A DNA stretch of 64,000 nucleotides from JAZDJP01 sp043803805 (GTDB lineage Bacteria; Planctomycetota; JAZDJP01): positions 21,559-85,558 of the forward strand of contig JAZDJP010000056.1 in NCBI GenBank assembly GCA_043803805.1, given 5' to 3'. How positions within the stretch are numbered: the stretch's first letter is position 1; every line of letters starts with the position of its first letter. The translations under genes and the position numbers were made by a program. The notes below the pieces were generated by a model that was not told where the DNA came from, ran no database searches, and saw nothing but the letters and a program-made list of their open reading frames with translations. This document shows positions 8,685 to 17,793 of the stretch, piece by piece.

Positions 8685-11003
8685 ATGGCGCTTTCGGCGA
8701 AACGCATCAAGTCGGGTGTCATCGAACGGATCCGCGGGGGAGGAGGGCCGGGACGGTGGGTCCGTTTCGTCGAGGCGGGGGGGATCCGCCGGTCGATTCT
8801 CGGACTTGTCTTCGTTCTGGTCCTCGTCCTTCTGCTTTCCTGGGGCGATGCGCCCCCGGACATCCGCGCCGGCGACACCGCCCGGCGGGACCACCGCGCC
8901 CGGGTGGCCTTTTCCTGCAACGATCTCCGCCAGCTCCAGAACGATCAGTCCGACGCCCGGGTGGCCGCCGAACGTTTTGTGCCGAACGCGTACGACGAGG
9001 ACCTTCGACCGCTCGATCTTCTCGAAGACCGGTTCCGGAATCTTCTGGATCGTGTTCCCGCGACGGCGCGCCTCGGGGAGATCCCCGCGGCGGTCCGGCG
9101 GGACTGGCCCGAGATTGGTGTGAAGGAATACGAACTTATACGGACGGTCGTCACCCGGGAGGATCTCCCGGCCGTCCTCGCCCGGATTCACGAGGCCCTC
9201 GAGGTTCTGCGCCGCACGGGAGTCATGGATCCGCGCCGGTATGAGGAGGAGGACAGCAATCGGTACATCGCCGACATCGTCGTGCGGTCCGCGCCGCCGC
9301 GCCAGATTCCCGTACACCAGACGGTGATGGCGGAGCCTGCCCGTATCCGCGAGGCGCTGGCCGTTTCCTCGTTGTTCCGGGGCATGCCGGATCGTTTTCG
9401 GGATTTGATTTCGGCGCTTCTGGTCCCCCGCATCCCGCCCACCCTGCGTTACAACGAGGCGGAAAGCCGCGCGGCCCGCGCCCGCTCCGTTCTATCGGTG
9501 ACGGTGCGGCCCAAGATGGTGCGGGTCGGAGAGGTGCTTCTTCGCCATGGGGAGCGGGCCGACGCCATCGCCGCGTATGAGCTTCGCGAGGAGGCCCTGT
9601 CCTGGCGGCGCGCCCAGCCGATGGCCCGTCGGATCGCCCGCGTCTCGGGAGTGGTATTTCTTGTCACCGTCTTCAGCATCCTCTTTTTTGTAAACCTTTC
9701 CCAGTGGGAACGACGCAAGGAGATCGCCCTGGGCCGGGTGGTGGGGCTGGGGGCGTTCATTCTGGCCATGGTGGCGTTCGCGAAGGTTTTTTTCCTTCTC
9801 GAATGGTCGCATTATCTTTACCCGTTGCCCCTGGCGGCGATGCTGATGACGATGTTTTATTCCCAGCGCATGGCGGTGACGGTTTCGTTCGTCATTGCCC
9901 TGTTCCTTGGGATCCAGGCCAATCTCGATTTCACCCTTCCGATTGTCCTGTTCGCGGGCTCCATGGCGGCGGCCTACGGGGCCGGGACACTCCGGAGGCG
10001 ATCCACGTTGATGAAAATCGGAGGGCTGACGGGTCTTGTCCAGGCCGTGGTGAGAATGGGGATCGGGCTTCTTGCCCCGGACACGGCGCTGGCCTTTGCG
10101 CCGGGCGAAACACTGCCGCCCTGGCTCGAGGACACGCTCTGGGCCGGGTTGAACGGGCTCGGGACGGGTTTCGTCCTGTCGGGGGGGTTGCCCTTTCTCG
10201 AAAATCTCTTCAATTTGTCGACGGACATCCGGCTTCTGGAGCTCTCCGATCAGAATCACCCGCTTCTGAAGCGCATGGTCCTCGAGGCCCCGGGAACGTA
10301 CCATCACAGCATTCTCGTCGGGAATCTGGCGGAATCCGCGGCCGAGGCCATTGGCGCCGACACCCTTGTCTGCCGGGTCAGCGCCTACTACCACGACATC
10401 GGCAAGCTCATGAAACCGGAGTATTTCGCCGAGAATATCTTTCCCGGCGAAAACCCGCATCGGAACCTTTCCCCGACGATGAGCACCCTGATCATCTGCG
10501 CCCATCCGCGGGACGGTCTGGCATTGGCGGAGCAACATCGTCTTCCGATGACCCTTCGGGAGGTCATCGCGGCGCACCACGGAACGTCGGTGATCGAGTA
10601 TTTCTACCTGGATGCCCTCCGGCGCGCCGGCACGGCCATCACCCCGGACGTGGAGGCCTTCCGTTACCCCGGGCCGCGGCCGCGCTCCCGCGAGTGCGGC
10701 GTCGTCATGCTGGCCGATTCCGTCGAGGCCGCGACGCGGGCGCTTTCCGATCCGACCTCGGCGCGAATCGAGGAACTCGTGCGCGAGATCGTCCGGAAGC
10801 GCATGGAGGATCGCCAGCTCGACGAGTGCCCGCTCACCTTGCGCGAGCTGGATCTTGTGAGTCAGAGTCTTGTCCGGGTCCTGGTGGGCATCTACCACGC
10901 CCGCGTCCGCTATCCCGGGTCCCCGGATCCGGGGGATGGCGCGGAATCCCGGAGCGGGTCGGCCGTCCGGGCGGTTCCGGACGCGCCGGCGGTCCGGGAA
11001 TGA
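8685..11003 (+). CDS. pgpH: 7TM-HD phosphohydrolase of the PgpH family (cyclic-di-AMP phosphodiesterase type)
   Basis: 772 residues. One N-terminal TM helix (about 38-58) precedes an extracytoplasmic 7TMR-HDED region. A block of seven membrane helices (about 320-520) follows, then a cytoplasmic HD domain. The HD metal site is visible as GTYHHSILV and YYHDIGKLMKPEYF, with further His residues in AAHHGTS. Members studied elsewhere degrade c-di-AMP. The gene lies between phoH and ybeY as in many genomes, and its stop overlaps the ybeY start by ATGA. No c-di-AMP synthase gene lies in this window. Confidence 0.9.
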   Translation: MALSAKRIKSGVIERIRGGGGPGRWVRFVEAGGIRRSILGLVFVLVLVLLLSWGDAPPDIRAGDTARRDHRARVAFSCNDLRQLQNDQSDARVAAERFVPNAYDEDLRPLDLLEDRFRNLLDRVPATARLGEIPAAVRRDWPEIGVKEYELIRTVVTREDLPAVLARIHEALEVLRRTGVMDPRRYEEEDSNRYIADIVVRSAPPRQIPVHQTVMAEPARIREALAVSSLFRGMPDRFRDLISALLVPRIPPTLRYNEAESRAARARSVLSVTVRPKMVRVGEVLLRHGERADAIAAYELREEALSWRRAQPMARRIARVSGVVFLVTVFSILFFVNLSQWERRKEIALGRVVGLGAFILAMVAFAKVFFLLEWSHYLYPLPLAAMLMTMFYSQRMAVTVSFVIALFLGIQANLDFTLPIVLFAGSMAAAYGAGTLRRRSTLMKIGGLTGLVQAVVRMGIGLLAPDTALAFAPGETLPPWLEDTLWAGLNGLGTGFVLSGGLPFLENLFNLSTDIRLLELSDQNHPLLKRMVLEAPGTYHHSILVGNLAESAAEAIGADTLVCRVSAYYHDIGKLMKPEYFAENIFPGENPHRNLSPTMSTLIICAHPRDGLALAEQHRLPMTLREVIAAHHGTSVIEYFYLDALRRAGTAITPDVEAFRYPGPRPRSRECGVVMLADSVEAATRALSDPTSARIEELVREIVRKRMEDRQLDECPLTLRELDLVSQSLVRVLVGIYHARVRYPGSPDPGDGAESRSGSAVRAVPDAPAVRE

Positions 11004-11464
11004 GCATGTCCGGCCGGTGCATCCGGCGTCGGTCCGCGCCGGCGGTTATCCGGGGTCTGCCGCCGGTTCATCCGATCCCGATCCGCGCCATACGAAGACT
11101 TCTGGCCTGTCTCCGCCGTCGGGGGATTCTTTCCGGGCGGGTGAACCTGTTATACGTGGACAGACGGGCCATGCGGGCCTTGAACCGAAGCCACACGGGC
11201 GGCCGGTACGATACGGATGTCCTCTCGTTTCCGTGGCACGGGGAGGATGGGTTGCAGGGGGAGATCGCCGTGTCGGTGGATCGGGCGGCGGCCGAGGCCC
11301 GGCGCCGCGGCTACCCGGCCTCCCGCGAAATCCTGCTCTACACCCTTCACGGAATCCTGCACCTGGCCGGTTACGACGACGTCACCCCGCGGAAGGCGGT
11401 GCGGATGAGACGGGCGGAGGATTGTATTCTGGAGGAATTGGGGGTCAGGGTAGATCCGCGATAG
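11000..11464 (+). CDS. ybeY: Endoribonuclease YbeY
   Basis: About 154 residues, starting at the ATG overlapping the pgpH stop (11000). YbeY is a zinc-dependent RNase acting in 16S rRNA 3' maturation and ribosome quality control. The family strand block VNLLYVDRRAMRALN, the TDVLSFPW segment and the metal motif HGILHLAGYDD are present. The third zinc ligand, usually His, is Asp, a variant I recall from Bacteroidetes-type YbeY. A second in-frame ATG two codons later is possible. The position after phoH and pgpH strongly supports the call. Confidence 0.92.
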   Translation: MSMSGRCIRRRSAPAVIRGLPPVHPIPIRAIRRLLACLRRRGILSGRVNLLYVDRRAMRALNRSHTGGRYDTDVLSFPWHGEDGLQGEIAVSVDRAAAEARRRGYPASREILLYTLHGILHLAGYDDVTPRKAVRMRRAEDCILEELGVRVDPR

Positions 11465-11519
11465 GGCCGGTGGAGGACTGGCCGATGCTTCTGGCGCGGA
11501 CGGACGGGGAGGATGATGA

Positions 11520-11645
11520 GTGGATTCGGCGGAAAACACGGACCGGCCGGCGGAGGACAAGGCGTTTGTGAAGAAAATAGCATGGAAGACCGGACGGATT
11601 CTGTGGCCGGGAAATCCGGGACCGAAGGTTCGTGGGTCGAGATAA
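11520..11645 (+). CDS. Possible 41-residue small protein
   Basis: A GTG at 11520 lies 7 nt after a perfect GGAGG (11508-11512), close to ideal spacing, 55 nt downstream of ybeY. The 41 codons have high GC at third positions in the first half, as in neighbouring genes. The product is basic, with AFVKKIAWKTGRILWPG in its centre, and matches nothing I recognise. It may be a real small protein, or the 5' remnant of a gene lost from the end of the operon. The competing frame from 11513 looks non-coding. Confidence 0.35.
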   Translation: MDSAENTDRPAEDKAFVKKIAWKTGRILWPGNPGPKVRGSR

Positions 11646-11765
11646 GTGTTATGATGTCCCCAATATCCCTTCTTTCGTCCGCGGGCGCCGCCTGCGCGAC
11701 TCCATTCCGTCGCGTTGTGGAGATGTGGACCGGCGCGATGCCGACGCATCAAAGATGGAGTTCGG
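11646..11765. other. Intergenic stretch with no convincing gene
   Basis: Between the ybeY operon (+) and the convergent GH78 gene (-). It begins with a TTATGATGTCCCCAATA block resembling TATTATGTCCCCAGAAT at 46773-46789. No strong hairpin with a T-run and no RNA gene were seen. An open frame from 11513 to 11836 crosses it but has no protein-like composition. Confidence 0.4.
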
Positions 11766-14258
11766 TCAGCAGCCAACTCCCGAGTGGAACGAACTCGACG
11801 GCGCGATCGGCTTCCCGTTATAGTATCCTCGTATGACCGGTGCCTCCGGAAGGGATGTCAGCACCGGCTGCAAGCGCTTGGGCCCTTTGGCCTCCAGGAT
11901 GATCCCCCGGTCGTTGCGCCTCCACTCGACGGAGATCGGGCCGGCGGGCGTGGGGACCGCGCCGGATGCGGAGAAGAATCGGTCGGGATAGGGATTAATG
12001 ACAAACCGCTTGAATCCCGGGGCCAGCGGGCGAATTCCCAGGACCCGCGCCTGGTAATAATAGATCGGCACGGCGCTCCAGCCGTGACAGAGACTGCCGG
12101 CACGGTCGAAGTCGTCTCCGCCGAGCGGCGTCTCCCAGAAGCTCGTGGCGCCGGCATAGAGCATCGGCTCCCAACGCCGGGCGATCTCTTCCGACACGAA
12201 TCGCCGGGCGCCGGTACCCCGTTCCATGAGCGCCATGATCAGATGGAGCATGGGGGAAAAGGTCACGGGCAGGAGACGGCGCGCATAGAGGTTGTCCAGA
12301 CAGCCTCGCGTCTGGGCGTGCGAGAGGATACCGGCGTGAAGCGCCAACACCTGCGTATGATCGGCAAAATGGATCTGTCGGTTGCCTTTCCGATAGGTAG
12401 CCAGCGCCCTCTTCTTCTCGTTCCAGAAAGCGGCGGCGATCGCCCGGCCCAGAGATTGTCGCCGCAAGCGGATGGTCCGCGCCTCGTCTGAGGATCCCGA
12501 CTGTTCCAACATCCACGCGTAGTGTCCGAGCGCTTCGTGGAGGTATAGGTTGAAGGGCGCGTGCAACCAGCGGCCGAGCGCTTCGCTGTTGGAGCCGGCC
12601 AGCCCGTCCATCCATTCGTACAAGTGCCACATTTCCTTGCCGTTCGGGACACGGCAAAGGCCGCCGGCCGGATCCTGTCGGGCCAGCATCCGCTCGACCA
12701 TTCGCCGCATTTGGATCGCAAACGTCCGGAACAGAGTCGGGCGACCGCTGTACAGCCAGTGCTCGGCGCACGCCACCATCCACGCTAGTGTGAAGAACGG
12801 GATGGTGATCCCGCTCGCCGGCCGGCCCGGCGCGACCAGTTCCAGAAGTCCGTCTTCCCGGCTGCAGCGGCCGAGAAGTTCGAGTGAGGCGGCGGCGAAC
12901 GCGTAATCACCGAACGCATAGTATGCGCACAGGGCTTCGATGCGGCCGTCACCGGCATACAGCGACTGCTCCCGCCAGGGACAGTCCTCGAAGTGCTCGT
13001 GCATGCACAGATGCAAGGTCCGCCGGCCAGTGGCCCACATCCGGTTGGCCAGAGGATCGTGAGTTTCAAACCGCCCCGTTGCAGGCGTCTTCAGTTCCGT
13101 CGGACGCAGGCCGATGTAGTTGATGCGGATGGGGCGGGAATAGCGGGAGAAATGGACCTCGATGTAGCGCGCCCCAAGGCGCCGGAAAGGCAGCGTGAAT
13201 CGGTTGAGACCCGCCCGGCAGACATAACGGTCCGCGAAATTTCGATTGTGAATCTTCGCGCGGACCCGCCCGTCGTCGAGATGCTCGCCGTGCGCGATGT
13301 CCAGTACAGCGCCCGCCGGGGCCTCCAGATCGAGATGCAGCAACCCCGCTGTCTCCCGGCCGAGATCCAAGATGAGAAACCGGCCATCCGAGCCTTTCTC
13401 CGGTGGCATCAGAATCGCGCGGGTCTTGTCCGGCGTTCGGAGACCATCCGCCGGTGACCGGACAAAAGGCGTGTAGTGGCTTGAATCGCGGATGGGCGGC
13501 CAGGCCTGAAGGACTTCCCGGGGATGGCGAACGAGCAGGGCGTCCCCCTGAATAATTTCCGCGAAGGTGCCGTCCCGCTTGCGGCGGAAAAAGTCGCCGA
13601 GCGCCACCAGCCGGACGGGCTGGGGCGGCAGGACCGAGAGGGGTGGAACAGGGCGGGAAAGTAGCTCTTTCCAGAAGCCGCCGGTGGCACTGGCCAGTAC
13701 GCGGGCCTTTTCCCATGCCTGGCCGCGCGCCGACGATGGCCACGCCATGTCCTTGCGCGCGTCAAAGCCCACGACGAATCCCTGTTGCGCGGTCACGCGA
13801 GGCATGGGTCCCCGCCGAAACGCCGGGTGAATCCGCGCGTGCCAAGAATCATCGGTCACGATCAGCCGGGTCCCGGCGGTCAGCGCCGCAATCAGGCCCG
13901 GCCTTCCGGCAAGGTATTCGGAGAAATCCTCCCCCCGGCAATACGCCAGTACGGCGATCAGGTTGGTTCCACGCCGGAGCGCACGCGAGGCGTGGAGGCG
14001 GGTGAAGGTTTTCCGGGTGGGGAAATCGCTGAACTGTCCGCGGCCCATCTCGGCGCCGTTTAGGCAGACGATGAAGTCGGAATCCGCGGAGATATCCAGC
14101 GTCGCCGTGCGGGGAAGCCGATCCAGGCGGAACGCCTTCTGAAAGCAGACATACTGATGGGGCTTGGCGTCTCTCTGGGGAATCCAGATCCACGACGCGC
14201 TCGCCAGTGCCGAACCCAACCGGAAACGATCCGTTTTGTTGAGATGACTCATTGGCAT
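11766..14258 (-). CDS. GH78-family alpha-L-rhamnosidase-like protein
   Basis: 830 residues. N-terminal beta-sandwich modules (about 20-140, with a sugar-binding-like LNGAEMGRGQFSDFPTRKTF stretch) are followed by a concanavalin-like Bac_rhamnosid domain (about 285-385) and an (alpha/alpha)6 catalytic barrel from about 395. The catalytic-acid region reads HFEDCPWREQSLYAGDGRIE (425-431 for DCPWREQ), the GH78 hallmark. The C-terminal segment is the usual small beta domain. No signal peptide is seen, so a cytoplasmic enzyme acting on imported rhamnosides is inferred. The ATG at 14258 has GAGG about 6 nt upstream. It is a stand-alone gene, convergent to the ybeY operon. Confidence 0.85.
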   Translation of the reverse strand: MPMSHLNKTDRFRLGSALASASWIWIPQRDAKPHQYVCFQKAFRLDRLPRTATLDISADSDFIVCLNGAEMGRGQFSDFPTRKTFTRLHASRALRRGTNLIAVLAYCRGEDFSEYLAGRPGLIAALTAGTRLIVTDDSWHARIHPAFRRGPMPRVTAQQGFVVGFDARKDMAWPSSARGQAWEKARVLASATGGFWKELLSRPVPPLSVLPPQPVRLVALGDFFRRKRDGTFAEIIQGDALLVRHPREVLQAWPPIRDSSHYTPFVRSPADGLRTPDKTRAILMPPEKGSDGRFLILDLGRETAGLLHLDLEAPAGAVLDIAHGEHLDDGRVRAKIHNRNFADRYVCRAGLNRFTLPFRRLGARYIEVHFSRYSRPIRINYIGLRPTELKTPATGRFETHDPLANRMWATGRRTLHLCMHEHFEDCPWREQSLYAGDGRIEALCAYYAFGDYAFAAASLELLGRCSREDGLLELVAPGRPASGITIPFFTLAWMVACAEHWLYSGRPTLFRTFAIQMRRMVERMLARQDPAGGLCRVPNGKEMWHLYEWMDGLAGSNSEALGRWLHAPFNLYLHEALGHYAWMLEQSGSSDEARTIRLRRQSLGRAIAAAFWNEKKRALATYRKGNRQIHFADHTQVLALHAGILSHAQTRGCLDNLYARRLLPVTFSPMLHLIMALMERGTGARRFVSEEIARRWEPMLYAGATSFWETPLGGDDFDRAGSLCHGWSAVPIYYYQARVLGIRPLAPGFKRFVINPYPDRFFSASGAVPTPAGPISVEWRRNDRGIILEAKGPKRLQPVLTSLPEAPVIRGYYNGKPIAPSSSFHSGVGC

Positions 14259-14297
14259 GTTCCTCTTCAGCTACGTAGAAAAATTCCTGCGATTTCG

Positions 14298-14330
14298 CGT
14301 CATGATCTCATGACCGCATGACGTCATGAC
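14298..14330. repeat. CGTCATGA-type palindromic repeat (two adjacent palindromes)
   Basis: CGTCATGA-TC-TCATGACC (one mismatch) is followed directly by the perfect 12-nt palindrome CATGACGTCATG. Same family as 25415-25432 and 30581-30598. It lies in the spacer between the TPR gene and the GH78 gene, both on the minus strand. Confidence 0.7.
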
Positions 14331-14403
14331 AATCTTTTCTGGTGGTGTTTCTGCGACAATTTCGTGTTTTCGTGGTGTTCCGGTTTGATTTCGCGTTTTC
14401 GTG

Positions 14404-15516
14404 TTACGGCGCTTCCGGTGTTTCCACCGTCTCGAACGGTTCGACCCGGCGTTCGACGGGCAGGGTGCGGGCGGCGTCGAGTTTGCGGACCCAGGCGGCG
14501 GCCTTCTCGCGTTCGCCGGACTCATCGAGGGCGCGGACCATCGCCTCCATCGCGCGAATGTGGTTCGGGAAGGCCTTGAGGACGGTCTCGCACTCGGCGA
14601 TGGCGCCCGCGGGATTCTTTTCGCGCCGGAGGATCCGCGAGAGTCCGAGATGCGCCCACGGGTCGAAATCCACCCGGAGGCTGTGTTCGAAGCATTCCCG
14701 GGCCTTCACGAGGTCGCCGAGATTAATCCAGGCGTCGCCCGAACGGGACAGGAGAATCTGGTTGTCCGGTTCCTTTGACAGGACCTTCGACCACCACCGG
14801 ATGGCATCGGCATAATCCTCCGTGCCGCGGCCGCAGTCGCCCATTCCCACCAGGGCGTACACGTTGTCGGCCTGGATGCGGAGGGCGCGGTCGTAGTAGT
14901 CCCGGGCCTTGACGAAGTCCTTCTTCCGGCGGCAGATATTCCCGGCGATGGTGAGGACGTGTATGAAATTCGCGTCCATCGCCAGGAGCCGGTCGAAATA
15001 ACCCAGGGCCTTGTCGTATTGCTCCATCCGGTAATAGAGGTCCCCGATGCCCAGGAACGCATAGCGGTCCTCGGGGCTCAAGGCGAGCGACTTCGTGTAA
15101 TAGACCTCGGAAGCGGCGAAGTTGCGGAGTTTTTTGTGGGCATCCCCGAGGCGCGTCATGACGCGGTAGTCGTCGCGGTTCTGTTCGAGGTAGCGTTCCC
15201 AGAACCCGATGGCCTCCCGGAGTTGTTTCAGGCCCCGGTGGGCGTCCCCGATGCCGCGGAGGGCGAAGACGTTCGCCGGGTCGTTGGCGATCACGCGGGC
15301 ATAGAACGTGATGGCCCGGCGGAAATCCTTCATCGCGCGGTAGAGGTCTCCCAGCCCGACGAGGATGTACGGGTTCTGACCGTCAATCGCGAGGGCCTTC
15401 ATGTAGGCGTCCTCGGATTCTTCCAGGCGGCCTTGTTTCAGGCAGGCGTTGCCTTTCCGGGAGAGTTCAAGGACCTCCCGGGGTGGCGGCGGTGATCGGC
15501 GGGGTGGTGTCGGCAT
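14404..15516 (-). CDS. Tetratricopeptide-repeat protein
   Basis: 370 residues from the ATG at 15516. About nine consecutive TPR units of 34 residues are visible from residue about 15 to 345, with the usual G/A at helix positions and unit ends such as ALAIDGQNPYILVGLGDLYR, ALSPEDRYAFLGIGDLYYR and RIQADNVYALVGMGDCGR. There is no signal peptide or membrane helix. TPR arrays serve as protein-binding scaffolds; the partner is unknown. A TTG at 15579 would extend the frame into birA, but a good promoter lies between that TTG and the ATG, so 15516 is preferred. Confidence 0.8.
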   Translation of the reverse strand: MPTPPRRSPPPPREVLELSRKGNACLKQGRLEESEDAYMKALAIDGQNPYILVGLGDLYRAMKDFRRAITFYARVIANDPANVFALRGIGDAHRGLKQLREAIGFWERYLEQNRDDYRVMTRLGDAHKKLRNFAASEVYYTKSLALSPEDRYAFLGIGDLYYRMEQYDKALGYFDRLLAMDANFIHVLTIAGNICRRKKDFVKARDYYDRALRIQADNVYALVGMGDCGRGTEDYADAIRWWSKVLSKEPDNQILLSRSGDAWINLGDLVKARECFEHSLRVDFDPWAHLGLSRILRREKNPAGAIAECETVLKAFPNHIRAMEAMVRALDESGEREKAAAWVRKLDAARTLPVERRVEPFETVETPEAP

Positions 15517-15550
15517 TTGGTGAAAGTCGTTTCGTGAAAGACGGGCGGTC

Positions 15551-15579
15551 AATCTATCCGCAACCTCAACGGGAGTCAA
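15551..15579 (-). promoter_or_regulatory. Candidate promoter of the TPR gene
   Basis: On the minus strand, TTGACT (15579-15574) is followed after exactly 17 nt by TAGATT (15556-15551). It overlaps the end of birA and lies 34 nt upstream of the ATG at 15516. Confidence 0.5.
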
Positions 15580-16367
15580 GGATTTTCAAGGGTGACCACG
15601 GTGGTTTCGCGCGTGGGGAAAATGCCCCGTCTTCCTTCCGGTGTCGCAAGGATGATGCCCCGGACGGGATCCGCGAATTCCACAATTCCCGAATAAAGGC
15701 GATTTCGCCATCGGATCGTGGCCGCCCGGCCCTTTCCTTCCGACAGCCGTTGCCAGGCGGCGAGGAGGGCCGGTGACCCGGCGGGGAGCGTTTCCAGAAG
15801 TCTGTCGAGGGCGCGCAGGATCCCCCGGAGCAGACGGGTGCGGTCCGGGACCCGCCCGGCCGCGGCGGAAAGCGACGTCGCCCGGTTTCGGAGTTCCAGG
15901 GGGAAGTCCCGCCGGCGCTGGCTCACGTTGACGCCGATGCCCAGGACAAGGGCGTCACGGCCGCCGCCGCGTTTTCCCTCGACGAGGATGCCCGCGGCCT
16001 TGCGGCCCCGGATGACGATATCGTTCGGCCATCGGATGAGCGCGGGGAGTCCCGTTGTCCGGCGGACGACCCGGCATACGGCGAGCGACGCCGCGGCGGT
16101 GACGAGCGTCGGGGAAATCCCCGGCCGGACCGGAAGCAGGACGGAAAACCACAATCCTTTTCCGGCGGGGGAGTGCCAGGCACGGCCCATGCGGCCCCGG
16201 CCGCGTGTCTGGGCATCGGCGACGATGACAAGCCCGTCGCCCGCGCCTTTCCGGAAGGCCGCGGCGGCGGCATCGTTCGTGGAGGGGACGGAATCGAGGA
16301 CGCGGATCTCGCGGCCCACGAGCCGTGTGCGGAGGCGCCGGAGGAGTAATTGGTTATAGCACTTCAC
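15576..16367 (-). CDS. birA: Biotin--[acetyl-CoA-carboxylase] ligase
   Basis: About 263 residues, a single-domain ligase without the N-terminal HTH of repressor-type BirA. It attaches biotin to the carrier protein of biotin-dependent carboxylases via biotinyl-AMP. Visible motifs are STNDAAAAAF, QTRGRGRMGRAWHSPAGKGL (biotinyl-AMP loop), RWPNDIVIRGRKAAGILVE (catalytic Lys) and GIGVNVSQRRRDFP. The start is uncertain: GTG at 16367 is chosen because conserved sequence begins about 20 residues later; GTG at 16319 is an alternative. The frame continues open further upstream but is non-conserved there. It follows nadC on the same strand. Confidence 0.88.
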   Translation of the reverse strand: MKCYNQLLLRRLRTRLVGREIRVLDSVPSTNDAAAAAFRKGAGDGLVIVADAQTRGRGRMGRAWHSPAGKGLWFSVLLPVRPGISPTLVTAAASLAVCRVVRRTTGLPALIRWPNDIVIRGRKAAGILVEGKRGGGRDALVLGIGVNVSQRRRDFPLELRNRATSLSAAAGRVPDRTRLLRGILRALDRLLETLPAGSPALLAAWQRLSEGKGRAATIRWRNRLYSGIVEFADPVRGIILATPEGRRGIFPTRETTVVTLENP

Positions 16368-16411
16368 GATTGATTGAATTCGACAAACATGTCCCGAGTC
16401 CGTCGGCCGGC

Positions 16412-17317
16412 TCACCGGACCACCTCGAGGGAAAAATCGATCGCCGGGGCGGAATGGGTGAGGGCGCCGGCGGAAATGCGGTCCACTCCCGTCCGGGCGA
16501 TGGCGCGCACCGTCGCAAGTGTCACGCCGCCGGAGACCTCGATCGCGGGGCGGGGCGGGGGGGCGGCGCGGACGATTTTCACAGCCCGACGGATGGCGGG
16601 AAGCGTCATGTTGTCGAGAAGAATGATGTCGGGCTTTGCCGGAAGCACGTCCCGCAATTCGTCGAGCGTCGTCACCTCGATTTCGATGGGGCGGCGGCCG
16701 CGCCGTCGCGCGCGCCGGACGATTTCGGAGAGGGGGAGCCCGCATCCCGCGATGTGGTTGTCCTTGACGAGGACGTGTTCCGCGAGATCCCGCCGGTGGT
16801 TGGTGGCCCCTCCCGCGCGGACGGCGTACTTTTCCAGATCCCGCCAGCCGGGGGTGGTTTTGCGCGTGTCGAGAACGCGGGCGCGGGCGCCCCGGACGGC
16901 ATCCGCGTAGAGGCGGGCGACCGTGGCGATTCCCGATAGACGGGAGAGGAAGTTGAGGACCGTCCGCTCCCCGGCGAGGATGGCGGCGGCGGATCCCTCG
17001 AGCAGGGCGATTTTTTCGAGGCGGCGGACACTTCTCCCATCCGGCTTAAGAAGTTTCACCCGCACCGGCCCGAGCATCTTAAAAATGACGGGGAGAAGAG
17101 GTCCACCCGCAAGGATGCCGTTCGCCCGGGCTTCGATGTGGGCTCGGAGGCGGTCGCACGGCGCGAAAAGAGAACGTGTGGTGACGTCGCGGTACAGTAG
17201 TCGGGAAAGCGAACCCCGGTAGGTGGTCATTGTGTGGCCGGAAAATCCGAGATCCTCGAGGAGCGCCAGGCGCAGGAGAAACGCGGCCTGGACATGGGGG
17301 AATGGAGGAATCGTCAT
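16412..17317 (-). CDS. nadC: Nicotinate-nucleotide pyrophosphorylase (quinolinate phosphoribosyltransferase)
   Basis: 301 residues. Converts quinolinate and PRPP to nicotinate mononucleotide, completing de novo NAD synthesis. Signatures include GILAGGPLLPVIF, GERTVLNFLSRLSGIAT, VLDTRKTTPGWRDLEKYAVR, GGATNHRRDLAEHVLVKDNH, IEIEVTTLDE and the C-terminal EVSGGVTL with GVDRISAGALTHSAPAIDFS. Pairing of nadC with a single-domain birA is common. A CGAATTC-type interspersed repeat begins immediately upstream of the start codon and forms the 5' leader; no clear ribosome binding site is visible. Confidence 0.95.
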   Translation of the reverse strand: MTIPPFPHVQAAFLLRLALLEDLGFSGHTMTTYRGSLSRLLYRDVTTRSLFAPCDRLRAHIEARANGILAGGPLLPVIFKMLGPVRVKLLKPDGRSVRRLEKIALLEGSAAAILAGERTVLNFLSRLSGIATVARLYADAVRGARARVLDTRKTTPGWRDLEKYAVRAGGATNHRRDLAEHVLVKDNHIAGCGLPLSEIVRRARRRGRRPIEIEVTTLDELRDVLPAKPDIILLDNMTLPAIRRAVKIVRAAPPPRPAIEVSGGVTLATVRAIARTGVDRISAGALTHSAPAIDFSLEVVR

Positions 17318-17356
17318 GTGAAATGTCGAGTGCCGAATTCCGAATAAAATTCAACT
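17318..17356. repeat. CGAATTC/CGAATGC-type interspersed repeat
   Basis: A 38-nt block starting GAAATGTCGAGTGCCGAATT and ending AAAATTCAACTC, directly 5' of nadC. It shares the core with 18087-18121, 33384-33480 and 58792-58842. Confidence 0.6.
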
Positions 17357-17466
17357 CATAATCGCCGGAACGCATTATATTCTCCAATCCGGCCGGTTGC
17401 CTTTGAATTTCGAAAGTGGAGTTGTAGAATATCGGCAACGGGGGCGGGAAGATTCCGAGGTGCTCT

Positions 17467-17793
17467 TTGCTGATAATCGTACGGTCGAAAGCGGAGCCGG
17501 TGACGTTGGAGAAGGTCGCCGAAGATTTCGCGGGGTATGTCAAGGTCGTCGTGGACATGGAACGGAACATTCTGGCCGCCGGGGGGAAACGTCACATTGA
17601 GGGGGAGGAGATTCTATTGAAAGACGGCAGTCGCCAGGAGGATTTGTGGGGCGGCGGATTGGATCTGGCATCCGGCGAGATCGACTTCGATTCCATGATC
17701 AATCTCCGGCCGCGCCAGAACCGGAGCCGTGAGGTGTTGTCGGAGGGCATACGAAATCAGATGGAAGCGATCATCCGCAACCTGCTCAAATGA
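17467..17793 (+). CDS. DUF5674-family protein
   Basis: 108 residues. The start LIIVRSKAEPVTLEKVAEDF, with GGKRHIEGEEILLKDGSRQE, DLWGGGLDLASGEIDFDSMI and NLRPRQNRSREV, is the typical DUF5674 consensus; the function is unknown. The start is a TTG at 17467, supported by GAGG at about 17456-17459 and by the conserved first residues. The stop overlaps the next gene by ATGA, so the two are translationally coupled. Such small proteins with a conserved acidic and Gly-rich block resemble antitoxin or regulator partners, but no toxin fold is recognised next door. Confidence 0.75.
   Translation: MLIIVRSKAEPVTLEKVAEDFAGYVKVVVDMERNILAAGGKRHIEGEEILLKDGSRQEDLWGGGLDLASGEIDFDSMINLRPRQNRSREVLSEGIRNQMEAIIRNLLK

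Noticed and set aside
11357..11420. YbeY with Asp in place of the third zinc-ligand His (HGILHLAGYDD)
   Set aside because: A D at this position is, as I recall, normal in some YbeY groups (Bacteroidetes type), so it is probably a clade feature rather than loss of activity.
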